Assembly: GCA_029582155.1 (NCBI GenBank)
Contig: CM055901.1
Coordinates: 57,720,740-57,784,739, forward strand
Direction: 5' to 3'
Source of the DNA: Panopea generosa
Taxonomy: Eukaryota > Mollusca > Bivalvia > Adapedonta > Hiatellidae
DNA length: 64,000 nucleotides
In this document: piece after piece, positions 52,001 to 59,025 of the stretch
Numbering within the stretch: position 1 is the first letter of the stretch
Layout: every line of letters starts with the position of its first letter
The notes under the pieces: generated by a model
The model's input: only the letters and a program-made list of their open reading frames with translations
What the model was told of the DNA's origin: nothing
Database searches by the model: none
Translations under genes and position numbers: made by a program

Positions 52001-53453
52001 TACAATAAATGGCAGATACACAATACTTGTATAATTATTTACATACAAGTATCATTAAGATTACATATACAATAACTGGCATGGTCAATACTTGTATATT
52101 TACATACTAGTATCATTAAGATTATATATACAATAACTGACATAGACAATACTTGTATATTTACATACTAGTATCATTAAGATAACATATACCGTATATT
52201 CCCTTATAAACGCCCCCACTCTAATAAACGCTCCCCACTTATTTTTCTGGAAAATTAAAAAAAATAAAACATATATGCAAGTTGAGTGCGTATTCGCACA
52301 TCTTTCCCTGATCTATTATTTTGTTACACAGATAACAATTAGCAGAGTGTTTATTACCTTTGAACTCTTTAACCCATTGTTTATATCTTGGGTGACCACT
52401 TAACCGCTTTTGGTTGAATAAACACTTCCCCATATTTGCTGTTTAAAACTAGTAACAATACCGTCTGCACATTTAAACATTAGAAAACGTTGGAAAATGC
52501 GGTTAGTCTGTGTACCCTTAAAGCTCATTGTTCCATGTTGATAAGAGCAAGCGTCCAAGTGATTTAAAGTGAAGAGTACACTGACCATAAATTCAGATAT
52601 TCCAGTACGCAGACTAGTAATTTCATAAAGGTTTTTAGCTTTTTTTCATCCTATGTCGATTATTTCATTCACTGTCAAATAATTCTGAACCACTTTTTCG
52701 GGGATTTAAACTGGATTTAAGGTTTTTTCCAAGGCTTTATTGGTTTTATTGTATTTTTAACTGTTGTTAAATTTGCTTTTTTTATCTTTTATAAACGCCC
52801 CTACCTTGTAAAATGTAACGCCCCTGGGGGCGTTAATTAAAGAATATACGGTACAATAAATGGCAGATACACAATACTTGTATAATTATTTACATACAAG
52901 TATTATTAAGATTATATATACAATAACTGGCATGGTCAATACTTGTATATTTACATACTAGTATCATAAAGATTATATATACGATAACTGGCAGATACAC
53001 AATACGTGTGTATTTACATACTTTATGTAGTTTATTATAATATTACATATACAATAACTGGCAGTGAAATGGTTAAGTTATTATCTATAGATAACAATGA
53101 GAAGCATTCAGCTACACTACTAGACTTTTATATTAATATAGTTGAGTATAGATCATAGTGGGTATAGAGTCAGCTGTATAAACAATGATCTGGTTCAGGT
53201 TGTGGAAGTAGTACATACTGATGCATGCTGGTTAAGTGAAGATTCAATGACATGGATAAACTTACATCAGAATTATACATTCTTATTTCCTCTCTCACGG
53301 TCTCAAAATGTGTATGTACAAAAAAAAAAAATATATAAATATTGGAAAGGCACCTACTTAGCTTATATAAATCACATTATCAGTTGCGCTGTGTCATCTT
53401 TTCATTACTGTCAGCAGCTATTTGGTTTATACGTATTTTGTAAATTTATATAA

Positions 53454-53504
<51 letters not shown>

Positions 53505-56149
53505 GTATAACTGTAGGGTTTAAATGGGACAGTAGTGTAGTGTATAGTTTTGACCCCACACCTCAGAGATCTTTGCTTGGCCCGATACCTCTAAAAACAG
53601 CAATACTCAGTATATGTTTTACTTGAGGACTCAAGTGAACTTGAGAGTGGTTCATACAAGCTTTCAGCTTTCTTTACAGTCAAGTTAAAATGAATTAGTA
53701 TAGACTAACTAGAATTAGAATAAAAGTCTTACTGTGTTCTGATGACATAATAAATGTTACCAGGTGTGGACCTCATACTTTGTGATGCATGATTTCTTAT
53801 GCCAGAGGTGTGCATTTAGGGTCATGTTGATTTGATTTTACTCAAGGAGACATATAATATATTGTTATGATGTAAAACCTTGTTTACAAGTGGCTTTGTG
53901 GGTATTATTGTCATTGATTGTAACTGACTGAATACCTGGCTGATGGCCATCATTTGAAATTTTCAGATTTTACAATGTCAATAACTCTACTTGTGAATGC
54001 AACAATTAATGTCATCATTTAGGTATATGTTGTGTTGCACTGAGATGTCTATTTGTGAGTGCTGTGGAACCTGTGTTGTATTCACTAATATTCACATTCC
54101 AACTGTTACCATGTAAATAGTATACTAAGTATGGATTTCTATTTTTCCCATTATCATCTAATTGACATTACAGGGATTTCCTATTTGTGTTCACGTCTTT
54201 TAAAAATTAACAAAAAGCCGAAAGAAAAATGCAAATTAAATACTCAAAATAAAGAATGGAAAGCTGGAAGATGAGCTGGTAGATGAGCTGCAACTTTTTT
54301 AATTGTCATCTGTAATATGATTGTTATTTCATCTAAATGCGAAAGTCAGAGTGAGTGATACATTAATTCAGTAGGCATCTTTTCCTTAATGCTTGTGCAA
54401 GCCATTTAGGTATATCTTTAGTGGTCATAATGTGACCTTCCTCTGCCATTGTAATGCTTTGTTGCAAAAAAAACCCAAACAAACTTTTTATTTGCTTGTA
54501 TTTATAATCATTAAGGAGCACACTGTTATCAAGACTTGTTGATTGTCTCAGGGATAGTAATAACAACAATTGTCTTCTGTTCATGTACTTTGGGATTTTT
54601 CTTTTTTGAAAGCAATCATTATAGTGGCTGCCTTGTCTGTCTATGCATCCCCAAACTTTGTCTTAGCTATTTTTCTATAGTCTTTCATTGGAATTTTATG
54701 AAACTTGCTAGGATGCATCGCTACTAAGTGGAGATGTGCATATTATCTACGTGTTACAGTGAAATAAAAATGCCCCTTTGATTCCATTCATTACCAAATC
54801 CTTGTTCGCACTCTTTCTCTATTACAACTAGATGGAAATTTATGAAACTTGCTAGGATGCATCACTACAAAGTGGAGATTTTTCACAGTCATGAACCTTT
54901 GATTCTGTTCATTACCAAATGCTTCTTTTTTGTTTTTCCACACTATTTATCTACTCTTTCTCTTTTACAACTAGATGGAATTTTATGAAACTTACTAGGA
55001 TGCATCACTACCAAGTCGCAATGGAGATGCACATATAGTCGTTGTGTTTTGGTTTGATGATGTTTAACAGAGTTATGGCCTTTGATAACGTTCTTTACAA
55101 AATCCTTGTCTACATAATTTTTCAAAAACTTCAAGTTGGACACTTATGAAACTCAATAGCATACATCATCACTACCAAGTGGAGATGTGCATATTGCCTT
55201 TGTGTTTGTTGCAGTGATTTTTCACAGAGTTATGGCCCTTTGATTCGGTCCATTAAACAATCTGTCTTTTGGTATTCAAGAGTATGGAAAGGAATCAAAT
55301 GAGACTAGGGACAATTTGTGGAAGCACTTGGCAGTGAAGCATCCATTGGTTCCACAGATATCTTGTATAATACATGAAGCTGGAGTAAAAATGAAAATCC
55401 CATAGTAGGGATAAGTACATGTGTTACATTTTCCTTTAGAATTTTAAATAATTAAAATAGAAAATACAATTAACAGTTTGTCAAACTATTTCTCTAATAA
55501 AAGTAAAAAAAAATAACAATCCCATTGTTAGAGTTAAAGCTATGTGTATTTGTGAGTTACTGATCAAATAATTCATTCTTTGCATTTTTTCCACTTTTGT
55601 TAAATAGTGTGAAGAGTGTATACTAAGATGTTGTTTTTTTAGATATGGCAAATTTGCACACATGAGTAAAATTTTAATAAAAGGATATAATTATATCTGG
55701 GTAAAATTATTCATATTCATGTTATAAATAATATAGCTATAAAATGTATATATATTTTACATAAAACTCGTTTGATCATATGTTTAGAACATAATTTTAT
55801 CTGGCAATTTGATTTATTTTGTCTATTTTCATGAAATCATTCTGTATTGATGCTGTCAATTATTTTTTTTTGGAACACTTCAGATTTGGAGTACTTCAGT
55901 TTTTAATAACTCTTTTTGTAATTAACAATTATTTGAAATATATCAATAAGAGAAATGTTATATTATTTTTCATCATCATTATTTTTCTTTCTTTTCAGGT
56001 ATTTAGATAGTTCTGCCAACAAGATTGACATGTTCTACGGCTCAGCTCCAAGCAGAAGACGCCCGCTTATGAGCGTCTCTTTTGAACTTTCTGGAAATCT
56101 CAACCAAACTCGACACATTCCTCAAAATCTGCTCAATAATACTGGATGA
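21542..56149 (+). CDS. PPP1R42: Protein phosphatase 1 regulatory subunit 42 (leucine-rich repeat protein)
   Basis: Coding exons: 21542-21676, 22761-22930, 24448-24586, 26699-26933, 28152-28286, 29128-29199, 45620-45731 and 55999-56149. All joins are GT-AG and in frame, giving 382 residues. The N-terminus MVKLTIDLIARG and LYLGGNCITVVEGL, HVENQALPPGEKLLFDPRSL and AKYRDRVIVMAKQLETLDGK match the PPP1R42 (LRRC67) family as I know it. Residues about 30-215 hold SDS22-type leucine-rich repeats; residues 216-245 form the LRR-cap segment ending in LDGK. The C-terminal 110 residues are polar and variable. In vertebrates the protein binds PP1 and is linked to centrosomes, microtubules and testis; a role here in sperm or cilia is inference. 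Optional exons are listed separately. Confidence 0.92.
22063..22335 (+). mobile_element. Dispersed repeat, inverted partner of 38221-38478
   Basis: From AAGGGATTATATTGGCAA to the block near ATGTTATCCAATGATCGG, it matches the reverse complement of 38221-38478 with scattered substitutions. No coding capacity. It is a non-autonomous repeat of unknown class. Confidence 0.72.
22761..22930 (+). CDS. PPP1R42: PPP1R42 exon 2
   Basis: Residues 46-101 plus two bases. Acceptor TGATTGCAG|GG, donor AAATT|GTAAGA. Encodes NLSVLYLYDNQLTHIPNL and MLYLQNNNISKVEGL, two clear SDS22-type repeats. It is much more GC-rich than its introns. Confidence 0.93.
22931..24104. other. PPP1R42 intron, nothing recognised
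   Basis: AT-rich intron. A tRNA-like scrap with GACTCGAACCTACAGCC near 23909 is too short to call. Confidence 0.5.
24105..24356 (-). mobile_element. piggyBac-like MITE, copy 1 (one end truncated)
   Basis: Begins TTAACCCTTTACTCCATAGA at 24105 and contains the central inverted repeat ACAGTGCAGGAAGTGTTCAG ... CTGAACACTTCTTGCACTGT. It is in the opposite orientation to the copies at 57455 and 58325 and lacks the other terminal repeat. TTAA next to CCC...GGG ends is the piggyBac superfamily signature. Confidence 0.75.
24448..24586 (+). CDS. PPP1R42: PPP1R42 exon 3
   Basis: Residues 102-148. Acceptor ATCTTTCAG|G, donor ATATCT|GTGAGT; phases 2 to 0. Contains LYLGGNCITVVEGL and HVENQALPPGEKLLFDP, the most conserved stretch of the family. 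Confidence 0.94.
24645..25821 (+). mobile_element. Long non-coding dispersed repeat of bivalve type
   Basis: Starts TTTTTAGCTCACAATAGCTG and ends AGGTGAGTGACCTATGCCCA then TTTTGGTCTCTTG. It contains repeated internal phrases such as AAGTTTGTTCAA and TGACCCTTGGGTCAAA, but no long frame. I recognise this layout from other bivalve genomes as an abundant non-autonomous element; the class is not certain. A piece of the same family lies at 5265-5690. Confidence 0.65.
25932..26186 (+). mobile_element. tRNA-derived SINE family A, copy 1
   Basis: The head has the A box TTAGCTCAGTCGG, and the degraded B box region reads TTTGAATCC. The body has the family landmarks ATTGATATAAAACATTG and CTCTCACTGCTGATT, and the end is TAAATATCTAAAC. 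It is diverged from the copy at 61281. Confidence 0.8.
26187..26698. other. PPP1R42 intron, nothing recognised
   Basis: AT-rich sequence with a 9-bp A run near 26492. No further feature. Confidence 0.5.
26699..26933 (+). CDS. PPP1R42: PPP1R42 exon 4
   Basis: Residues 149-226 plus one base. Acceptor ACATTTCAG|GG, donor TTGG|GTAAGT. Carries LRRs with VVNVSGNNLDSIRDLECL and VIDNQLNDMKEL, then RLDLMGNPLCHKAKYRDRV, the start of the LRR cap. Confidence 0.94.
27000..27270. repeat. Dispersed repeat related to 57735-58050
   Basis: Shares the phrases TTTTACAGGAGTTATGGCCCC, here split by small changes, and a later GGTTGGGGG / GTTGGGGGCATCTGG block with the region at 57735-58050. No coding capacity. 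Confidence 0.4.
27840..28020 (+). mobile_element. SINE family B, best copy
   Basis: The head reads GTGTAGTGTATAGAGTGG-like, then a B box GCGGGTTTGATTCTC, then CACTCAGCACTGGTCTACCC and AAAGCTTTAAGCTTTC. Order and spacing match 53525-53705 and part of 1680-1835. tRNA origin is inferred from the B box. Confidence 0.6.
28152..28286 (+). CDS. PPP1R42: PPP1R42 exon 5
   Basis: Residues 227-271 plus one base. Acceptor CATTGTGCAG|AA, donor GCAG|GTAAAT; phases 1 to 1. Encodes ETLDGKQISETAKQFLKNWH and a lysine/arginine-rich helix, completing the LRR-cap motif. Confidence 0.92.
28287..29124. other. PPP1R42 intron, nothing recognised
   Basis: AT-rich; no exon or repeat identified. Confidence 0.5.
29128..29199 (+). 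CDS. PPP1R42: PPP1R42 exon 6 with tandem NAGNAG acceptor
   Basis: Residues 272-295, including SSDLPPVRETGRMGSIPGYM; donor CCAG|GTAAAT. The acceptor reads TTTTAGCAG, so splicing at 29124 or 29127 would give proteins differing by one alanine with no frame change. The exon enters and leaves in phase 1. Confidence 0.8.
29556..30122. repeat. 37-bp tandem repeat, about 15 units
   Basis: Unit approximates CTCTATTCATCATTACAAGC plus AATATAAGTACTTGATT, with units of 35-40 bp and many substitutions. The array ends just before a candidate exon at 30140. Confidence 0.9.
30140..30183 (+). CDS. PPP1R42: Candidate alternative exon of PPP1R42 (C-terminal)
   Basis: The acceptor GTTTATAG|G matches the phase 1 left by exon 6. 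The frame reads DTSVLPRVFGRSAR, and without splicing ends after VLHLR at a TAG (30199-30201), giving an alternative C-terminus. If spliced at AGG|GTATTA (30183) the phase becomes 0 and does not fit the exon at 45620. A weaker GT at 30173 would make a 33-nt in-frame cassette. No transcript support is available, so this remains tentative. Confidence 0.35.
30202..31040. other. PPP1R42 intron, nothing recognised
   Basis: No supported feature. A small open frame at 30827-31018 has no family signature. Confidence 0.5.
31041..31338 (+). mobile_element. tRNA-derived SINE family A, copy 2
   Basis: Head with TAAGCTCATTCGGTTACATG and B box GAGTTCGAATCCCC, body with ATTTATATACAACATTG, GGTTAACC and GTTAGCCCTCGATGG, tail ATTCAGTCAATCAATTCAAT. 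Imperfect flanking TCATGGTT copies may be the target duplication. Confidence 0.88.
31339..32163. other. PPP1R42 intron, nothing recognised
   Basis: AT-rich intron upstream of the candidate micro-exon. Confidence 0.5.
32164..32172 (+). CDS. PPP1R42: Candidate 9-nt micro-exon of PPP1R42
   Basis: GATTTCGAG is bracketed by a strong acceptor (TTGTGTTTCTCACAG) and a strong donor (GTAAAC). Its length is a multiple of three, and its phase (1 to 1) fits between exon 6 and the exon at 45620. It would add GFR, giving PGFRGLPRKQFD. Chance AG-N9-GT patterns exist, but the splice-site quality and phase fit are good. Confidence 0.45.
32173..33840. other. PPP1R42 intron, nothing recognised
   Basis: AT-rich, with several poly-T and poly-A runs. 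No exon supported. Confidence 0.5.
33847..33868. repeat. Poly-C tract
   Basis: CCCCCTCC followed by an unbroken run of about 15 C, strand-asymmetric and unusual in this AT-rich DNA. It could form G-quadruplex or i-motif structure and is a likely place for assembly length errors. Confidence 0.9.
33869..35738. other. PPP1R42 intron, one GC-rich island only
   Basis: Mostly AT-rich. A GC-richer stretch at 34480-34550 reads KRASSAPTQRKVTFSF in one frame; see findings. Confidence 0.4.
35739..35842. mobile_element. Short hairpin element, about 100 bp
   Basis: Left arm TTAAAGGCATTCTTGCCACA and right arm GTGGCAAGAGTGCCTTTAAT are inverted copies with one mismatch, separated by about 60 bp. The form fits a tiny MITE remnant or a folded transcript. 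No duplication could be fixed. Confidence 0.6.
36160..36235 (-). repeat. Dispersed repeat, inverted partner of 48098-48172
   Basis: The reverse complement contains TTGGTGTTATCCAATG and AAGTGAGATTG, matching 48098-48172 at similar spacing. Confidence 0.55.
36770..36930. repeat. Short tandem repeat of about 36 bp, 4-5 units
   Basis: Imperfect units around TTGTCAACTTGCAAAAG and AACACAGCATGC. Confidence 0.75.
37010..37062. repeat. (TA)n microsatellite
   Basis: Nearly uninterrupted AT dinucleotides, broken once by AAATATAT. Confidence 0.95.
37063..38220. other. PPP1R42 intron, nothing recognised
   Basis: AT-rich; small open frames only. Confidence 0.5.
38221..38478 (-). mobile_element. Dispersed repeat, inverted partner of 22063-22335
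   Basis: Its reverse complement aligns with 22063-22335 over most of its length, including AATCCAGACTTTTC and CAGTGTGCACAAAAT. GC content is slightly above the surroundings. Confidence 0.72.
38817..39097 (+). mobile_element. tRNA-derived SINE family A, copy 3
   Basis: Head with GTAAGCTCGGTTGGTAGC and B box TAGTTTGAATCCCA; body with GATTGATATACAACATTG and CTGATTCAAGTGGGA; tail ATATTCAAACAAA. Confidence 0.85.
39098..40525. other. PPP1R42 intron, nothing recognised
   Basis: AT-rich sequence leading into the minisatellite block. Confidence 0.5.
40526..41865. repeat. 42-bp minisatellite, about 32 units
   Basis: Unit approximates AAACAAATGGTAGAGTGGCT plus GTTTGAATGTTAAATGTTGCAT, with occasional 30-bp short units lacking TTTGAATG. 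Since 42 is a multiple of three, minus-strand frames of 135 and 140 codons stay open, repeating MQHLTLKQPLYHLS. They are not considered genes. Confidence 0.95.
41866..42299. repeat. Degenerate transition between the 42-bp and 54-bp arrays
   Basis: Divergent units combine AAATGGTAGAGT (from the 42-bp side) with AAAGCTAAACAACACCA (resembling AAAGCTACACAACACCA on the 54-bp side). Confidence 0.6.
42300..45066. repeat. 54-bp minisatellite, about 51 units
   Basis: Unit approximates CACACACATTAGTGTTACCA, GTAGAAAGTACACAACACCA, GATACAGTTGGTAT. The 18-codon period keeps frames open for up to 449 codons on the minus strand and 257 on the plus strand. A segment of about 1 kb is directly duplicated within the array. 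Confidence 0.96.
45067..45619. other. PPP1R42 intron, nothing recognised
   Basis: AT-rich; ends in the acceptor of the next exon. Confidence 0.5.
45620..45731 (+). CDS. PPP1R42: PPP1R42 exon 7 (after optional exons)
   Basis: Residues 296-332 plus two bases. Acceptor TATTTGAAG|G has a weak pyrimidine tract; donor TCGAA|GTATGT. Encodes GLPRKQFDELLARTSTLADA then GVQRSAPIKARSGLLRS. The phase 1 entry matches exon 6 directly. The frame is open and GC-rich against an AT-rich intron. Confidence 0.85.
45732..48097. other. PPP1R42 intron, nothing recognised
   Basis: AT-rich. Small open frames at 46026-46310 and 47375-47560 show no family motif. Confidence 0.5.
48098..48172 (+). repeat. Dispersed repeat, inverted partner of 36160-36235
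   Basis: Shares GGTGTTATCCAATG and AAAGTGAGATTGGAATTA with the reverse complement of 36160-36235. Confidence 0.55.
49818..50060 (+). mobile_element. tRNA-derived SINE family A, copy 4
   Basis: Head TTAGCTCAGCCAGTAGTATG, B box GAGTTCGAATCTC, body with ATTAATATACAACATTG, tail ATTCAAACAAACAA. It lacks about 40 bp of the body (the GGTTAACC region) seen in other copies. Confidence 0.85.
50061..50831. other. PPP1R42 intron, nothing recognised
   Basis: AT-rich intron ahead of the candidate cassette exon. Confidence 0.5.
50832..50879 (+). CDS. PPP1R42: Candidate 48-nt cassette exon of PPP1R42
   Basis: A GC-rich island in AT-rich intron, with acceptor AACACCGCAG|A behind a pyrimidine-rich stretch and donor CTAT|GTGAAC. 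Its phase (2 to 2) and length (16 codons) fit exactly between the exons at 45620 and 55999. It would insert ASSPSKQFSFRMELSM. A second frame, phase 0, is also open and reads SLVPIKTVLLQDGTVYVNLK up to TAA at 50898. The cassette reading is preferred because all phases agree. Confidence 0.5.
51321..52189. repeat. 63-bp minisatellite, left part
   Basis: Units of about 57-64 bp around ACTTGTATATTTACATACTA, GTATCATTAAGATTACATAT, ACAATAACTGGCAGATACAC. It is interrupted at 52190 by an inserted element and resumes at 52854. Confidence 0.93.
52190..52853. mobile_element. Non-autonomous DNA transposon inserted in the minisatellite
   Basis: Terminal inverted repeats CCGTATATTCCCTTATAAAC / GTTAATTAAAGAATATACGG, each next to a CGCCCC / GGGGCG block, bound a 660-bp body (52192-52851). 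TA dinucleotides flank both ends, and removing the element with one TA restores the satellite unit. No transposase is encoded. A TA duplication fits Tc1/mariner-type and some other families. Confidence 0.82.
52854..53064. repeat. 63-bp minisatellite, right part
   Basis: Continues the unit cut at 52190, with about three further units before ending in GGCAGTGAAATGG. Confidence 0.92.
53440..53499. repeat. (TA)n microsatellite
   Basis: AT dinucleotide run with one AAATATAT interruption near its start. Confidence 0.95.
53525..53705 (+). mobile_element. SINE family B, degenerate copy
   Basis: Shares GTGTAGTGTATAG, ACTCAGTAT and CAAGCTTTCAGCTTTCTTTA in the same order as 27840-28020. The B box is eroded. 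Confidence 0.5.
53706..54680. other. PPP1R42 intron, nothing recognised
   Basis: AT-rich. A short direct repeat, AGATGAGCTGGTAGATGAGCTG, split across 54268-54290, is the only structure noted. Confidence 0.45.
54685..55260. repeat. Direct repeats of about 145-160 bp, four units
   Basis: Each unit contains a TATGAAACTTGCTAGGATGC-like core followed by CATCACTACCAAGTGGAGAT, with cores at about 54691, 54835, 54978 and 55142. The later phrase TTCACAGAGTTATGGCCCTT appears in the better units. Non-coding. Confidence 0.75.
55261..55998. other. PPP1R42 intron, nothing recognised
   Basis: AT-rich; ends in the strong acceptor CTTTCTTTTCAG. Confidence 0.5.
55999..56149 (+). CDS. PPP1R42: PPP1R42 last coding exon
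   Basis: Residues 333-382 and TGA at 56147-56149, entering in phase 2. Reads YLDSSANKIDMFYGSAPSRR then RPLMSVSFELSGNLNQTRHI. It is polar, Ser/Arg/Asn-rich and lacks LRRs. The exon is distinctly more GC-rich than its intron. Confidence 0.88.
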
Positions 56150-57454
56150 GCTGGTGAGGTGGTTTGTGTAGTGACGGGTTACTCTGTGTTACTGTTCTTA
56201 ACTGTGATAAACTGACAGACACTATGTCTCTGTAAACACTGTAAGTTTGTGTTATAGAGTAGTTGGGAGGTAGAATCTATAGTGGACAGAAGTTTGGTGG
56301 AGTTATTTCTCTACCTGATAGTAACTGCAAGTATTGTTTCATCCTCGGCAAGGGGATGGTTTAAGGAAGGCATTTAATTTTGTGTTGTTTTTGCAAATAC
56401 AAGACATTGTGGGCTTTCTAGAGTGACTTTAGTTGCTTATTGTTCTCTGGAGTCTTTGTGTGGCAACATATCATCATATCTATTGTGATATAATTTATTA
56501 TTGTTGTGTATTGTTTACATTTGTCGACACTCGTAGGCTTTACATTTTATTGCTTATTTTAAAAAAAATGGAACAAAGTTAGGTCATTTTATATTACAGA
56601 AAGAAAGATTTTTATTATTGCTTTGTGGTTGGATTGTTAAGTATACAGCGCAACCTAACAATAATTGAAATGGTGCAATATGTTCTATCATATTTATGTA
56701 CTTCGTAAGCATGCTTACAGAAATAATTGCCAGGGTAAACAAAGTTAACTAGTTAAGCAGCAAAAAGAAAAAAACTCCTTAATAAAGCATATTCACTTGC
56801 TAAGCATGCTGAGTGAAAAACGGGTATTGATAAAACCACGAACAATTACTAATTACCCTTTCAAGATGACCTAAATACACATAAAGTTGGTTAGTAAATC
56901 TGACATGACCTTGACCTACATCTCAGATTGTTTTAATTTTTATGAAATACATGCTTTAAATATACTATTATTTAGTTATGAACACATTCTGGTTTTCATT
57001 TTAACGAAATACAAATAAGAGTTCCATAACACAAAAATGTAACTTTGTGTAATATCTAATATCGTTATACATTTATTCAAATAACTAAATATTTATCTGC
57101 GTCTAAAGATCGTCTCCTTCATGGTTTCCTGAGTGTAATATTTCTATAAATACATTTATTGGTCCTGTATAGTTACTTTGGTGCTGATGCTAAATGTTCA
57201 TTTCTTGATTCATTTCCTCATATATTGTGTACGACTGTTTGTAATCTGTGTTATTCAGACTTCTCTACATTTATCATTTTGGACATGGAGTAGAGATTAC
57301 ATTATCGTAAATATATCCAGAATTGGCTGCTGTGTATCAGTTTTTATTTAAATGTTGATATAAGGTAAGGTGTGGTTGTTTCCTATACTTTACAAAAAAT
57401 GATAATTGATTTTCATGCCCCCGCCATTCTAAGAATGGTTATCATCATGGGGAA
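56150..57454. other. PPP1R42 3'UTR and downstream DNA
   Basis: No second coding region recognised. Confidence 0.5.
56781..56786 (+). terminator. PPP1R42: Candidate PPP1R42 polyadenylation signal
   Basis: First canonical AATAAA after the stop codon that is not in a repeat, about 630 bases downstream. Longer 3'UTRs cannot be excluded. Confidence 0.35.
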
Positions 57455-57675
57455 TTAACCCTTTACTTCATATAGACGCCTTTGGACACCTAATATAGAA
57501 GGCTTTGGAATTATTGGGTGAATTATGTTTATATTAACTGACAAGAGTGGAAAACAGTGCAGGATGAGTTAGTTCAGATTGCTTGTTACGAGCAATCTGA
57601 ACTCATCCTGCACTGTTTTCAAAGGCTTTCTGTGATTGGTGCAGGAAAATGTGTATCTATGGAGTAAAGGGTTAA
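57455..57675 (+). mobile_element. piggyBac-like MITE, copy 2 (complete)
   Basis: TTAA + CCCTTTACTTCATA at the left and TATGGAGTAAAGGG + TTAA at the right. The centre is a long inverted repeat, with arms TGCAGGATGAGTTAGTTCAG / CTGAACTCATCCTGCA around GATTGCTTGTTACGAGCAATC. Confidence 0.88.
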
Positions 57676-57734
57676 GCGTTAGTCCTGTCCGTCGGTCCAT
57701 GCAAGCTACTGTCCATTAATTTGGTTTTAGAAGA

Positions 57735-58050
57735 ATTACATCTGAAAGGATCTATGCAATTAATTAAAATTTCGTGTGCAGCTGATTATGAAATACTGTT
57801 CAAGTTTGATTTTTTTTCCATATTGGTCAAATTTTACAGGAGTTATTGCCCCTTTTTTTACTTAATTTTTGTTAAAAAAAAAGTTTTTGATGAAGAACGT
57901 CTGTGTATTTTATAATATAAGGATTTAAGCTATATAATTATAAAATAGTGGTCGTGTTCAGTATTTATCAATGTTTGTCAAAATTTACAAAAGTTATGTT
58001 TGACTTAATATTTTGTAAAATTCACTTTCATATTATAGTTGGGGGCATCT
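57735..58050. repeat. Dispersed repeat related to 27000-27270
   Basis: Contains TTTTACAGGAGTTATTGCCC and a TTGGGGGCATCTGG block in the same order as 27000-27270. Non-coding. Confidence 0.4.
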
Positions 58051-58324
58051 GGCCTATGGTGTAGACACATTTAGTTTTAAAAATTTATTTTAGATAAAAG
58101 TCATTCTTATAAAACCTTGCAGCTGTCGTTGTACAGAAAGGAAATCCTGAAGGGCCGCAGTAGATTCATGCAGAAATCATGTTCATCACCACTTATCTAT
58201 TTTTCACTCAGAATAATTCTACATCATTGATATAATATTTATTGATAAACAACTAATTTGAAAATTAATGTAATTTCATGGTAGTAATGGTAGATCAAGA
58301 CATTCATACCCTGTTAAGATACTA

Positions 58325-58566
58325 TTAACCCTTTACTTCACATAGACGCCTTTGGACACCTCTAATATAGACGCTTTTAGACACCTCTAATATAAAAGGC
58401 TTTTGAATTATTGGGTGAATTATGTTTATATTAAAGACAGAGTGGAAAACAGTGCAGGAAGTGTTCAGATTGCTCGTTACGAGCAATCTGAACTCTTCCT
58501 GCACTGTTTTCAAAGGCCTTCTGTTATTGGTGCATTAAAACGCGTATCTATGGAGTAAAGGGTTAA
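58325..58566 (+). mobile_element. piggyBac-like MITE, copy 3 (complete)
   Basis: Same TTAA-CCCTTTACTTCA / TGGAGTAAAGGG-TTAA ends as copy 2, with a duplicated CACCTCTAATATA block near the left end. The central arms GTGCAGGAAGTGTTCAGATT / AATCTGAACTCTTCCTGCAC form a hairpin of about 30 bp. Confidence 0.88.
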
Positions 58567-59025
58567 AATATCATCTTCTACTTTTATTTATATTTTGGAA
58601 ACGAGGTTTTTGTTTCGAGACCAGTTATTTATTGCTCAATTTTACTTGTATTATTTATATATTCTTTTGTAAATTTAGAATTAGATGTTCTAAAATGTTT
58701 GTTTGCAATTATTTTACAGATTTTAACCTTCCTAGCTTAATAGGATTTTATCATATATGGATTTTCTTCATTGTTACTTTCATAACTATTAATAAGTACA
58801 TGTAACAAATTACAATGGGTTGAAAAAAAAAATATTGTAAATTTGTAAAAGTTGTTGGTGACAAAGTGTGCCCTTATATTATTATTAAATATTGGCACAA
58901 GATTCAGTTAATGTACAAGCTTCTGTTTCACTCAAAATCGACTTAAATACTTAAAAACTTTACTTAATATTGACTGGTTATTTATTTATTATACAATCAA
59001 TATAAAAGAAACCATATGCATTTTT
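58567..59025. other. Intergenic, nothing recognised
   Basis: AT-rich; no feature seen. Confidence 0.5.
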
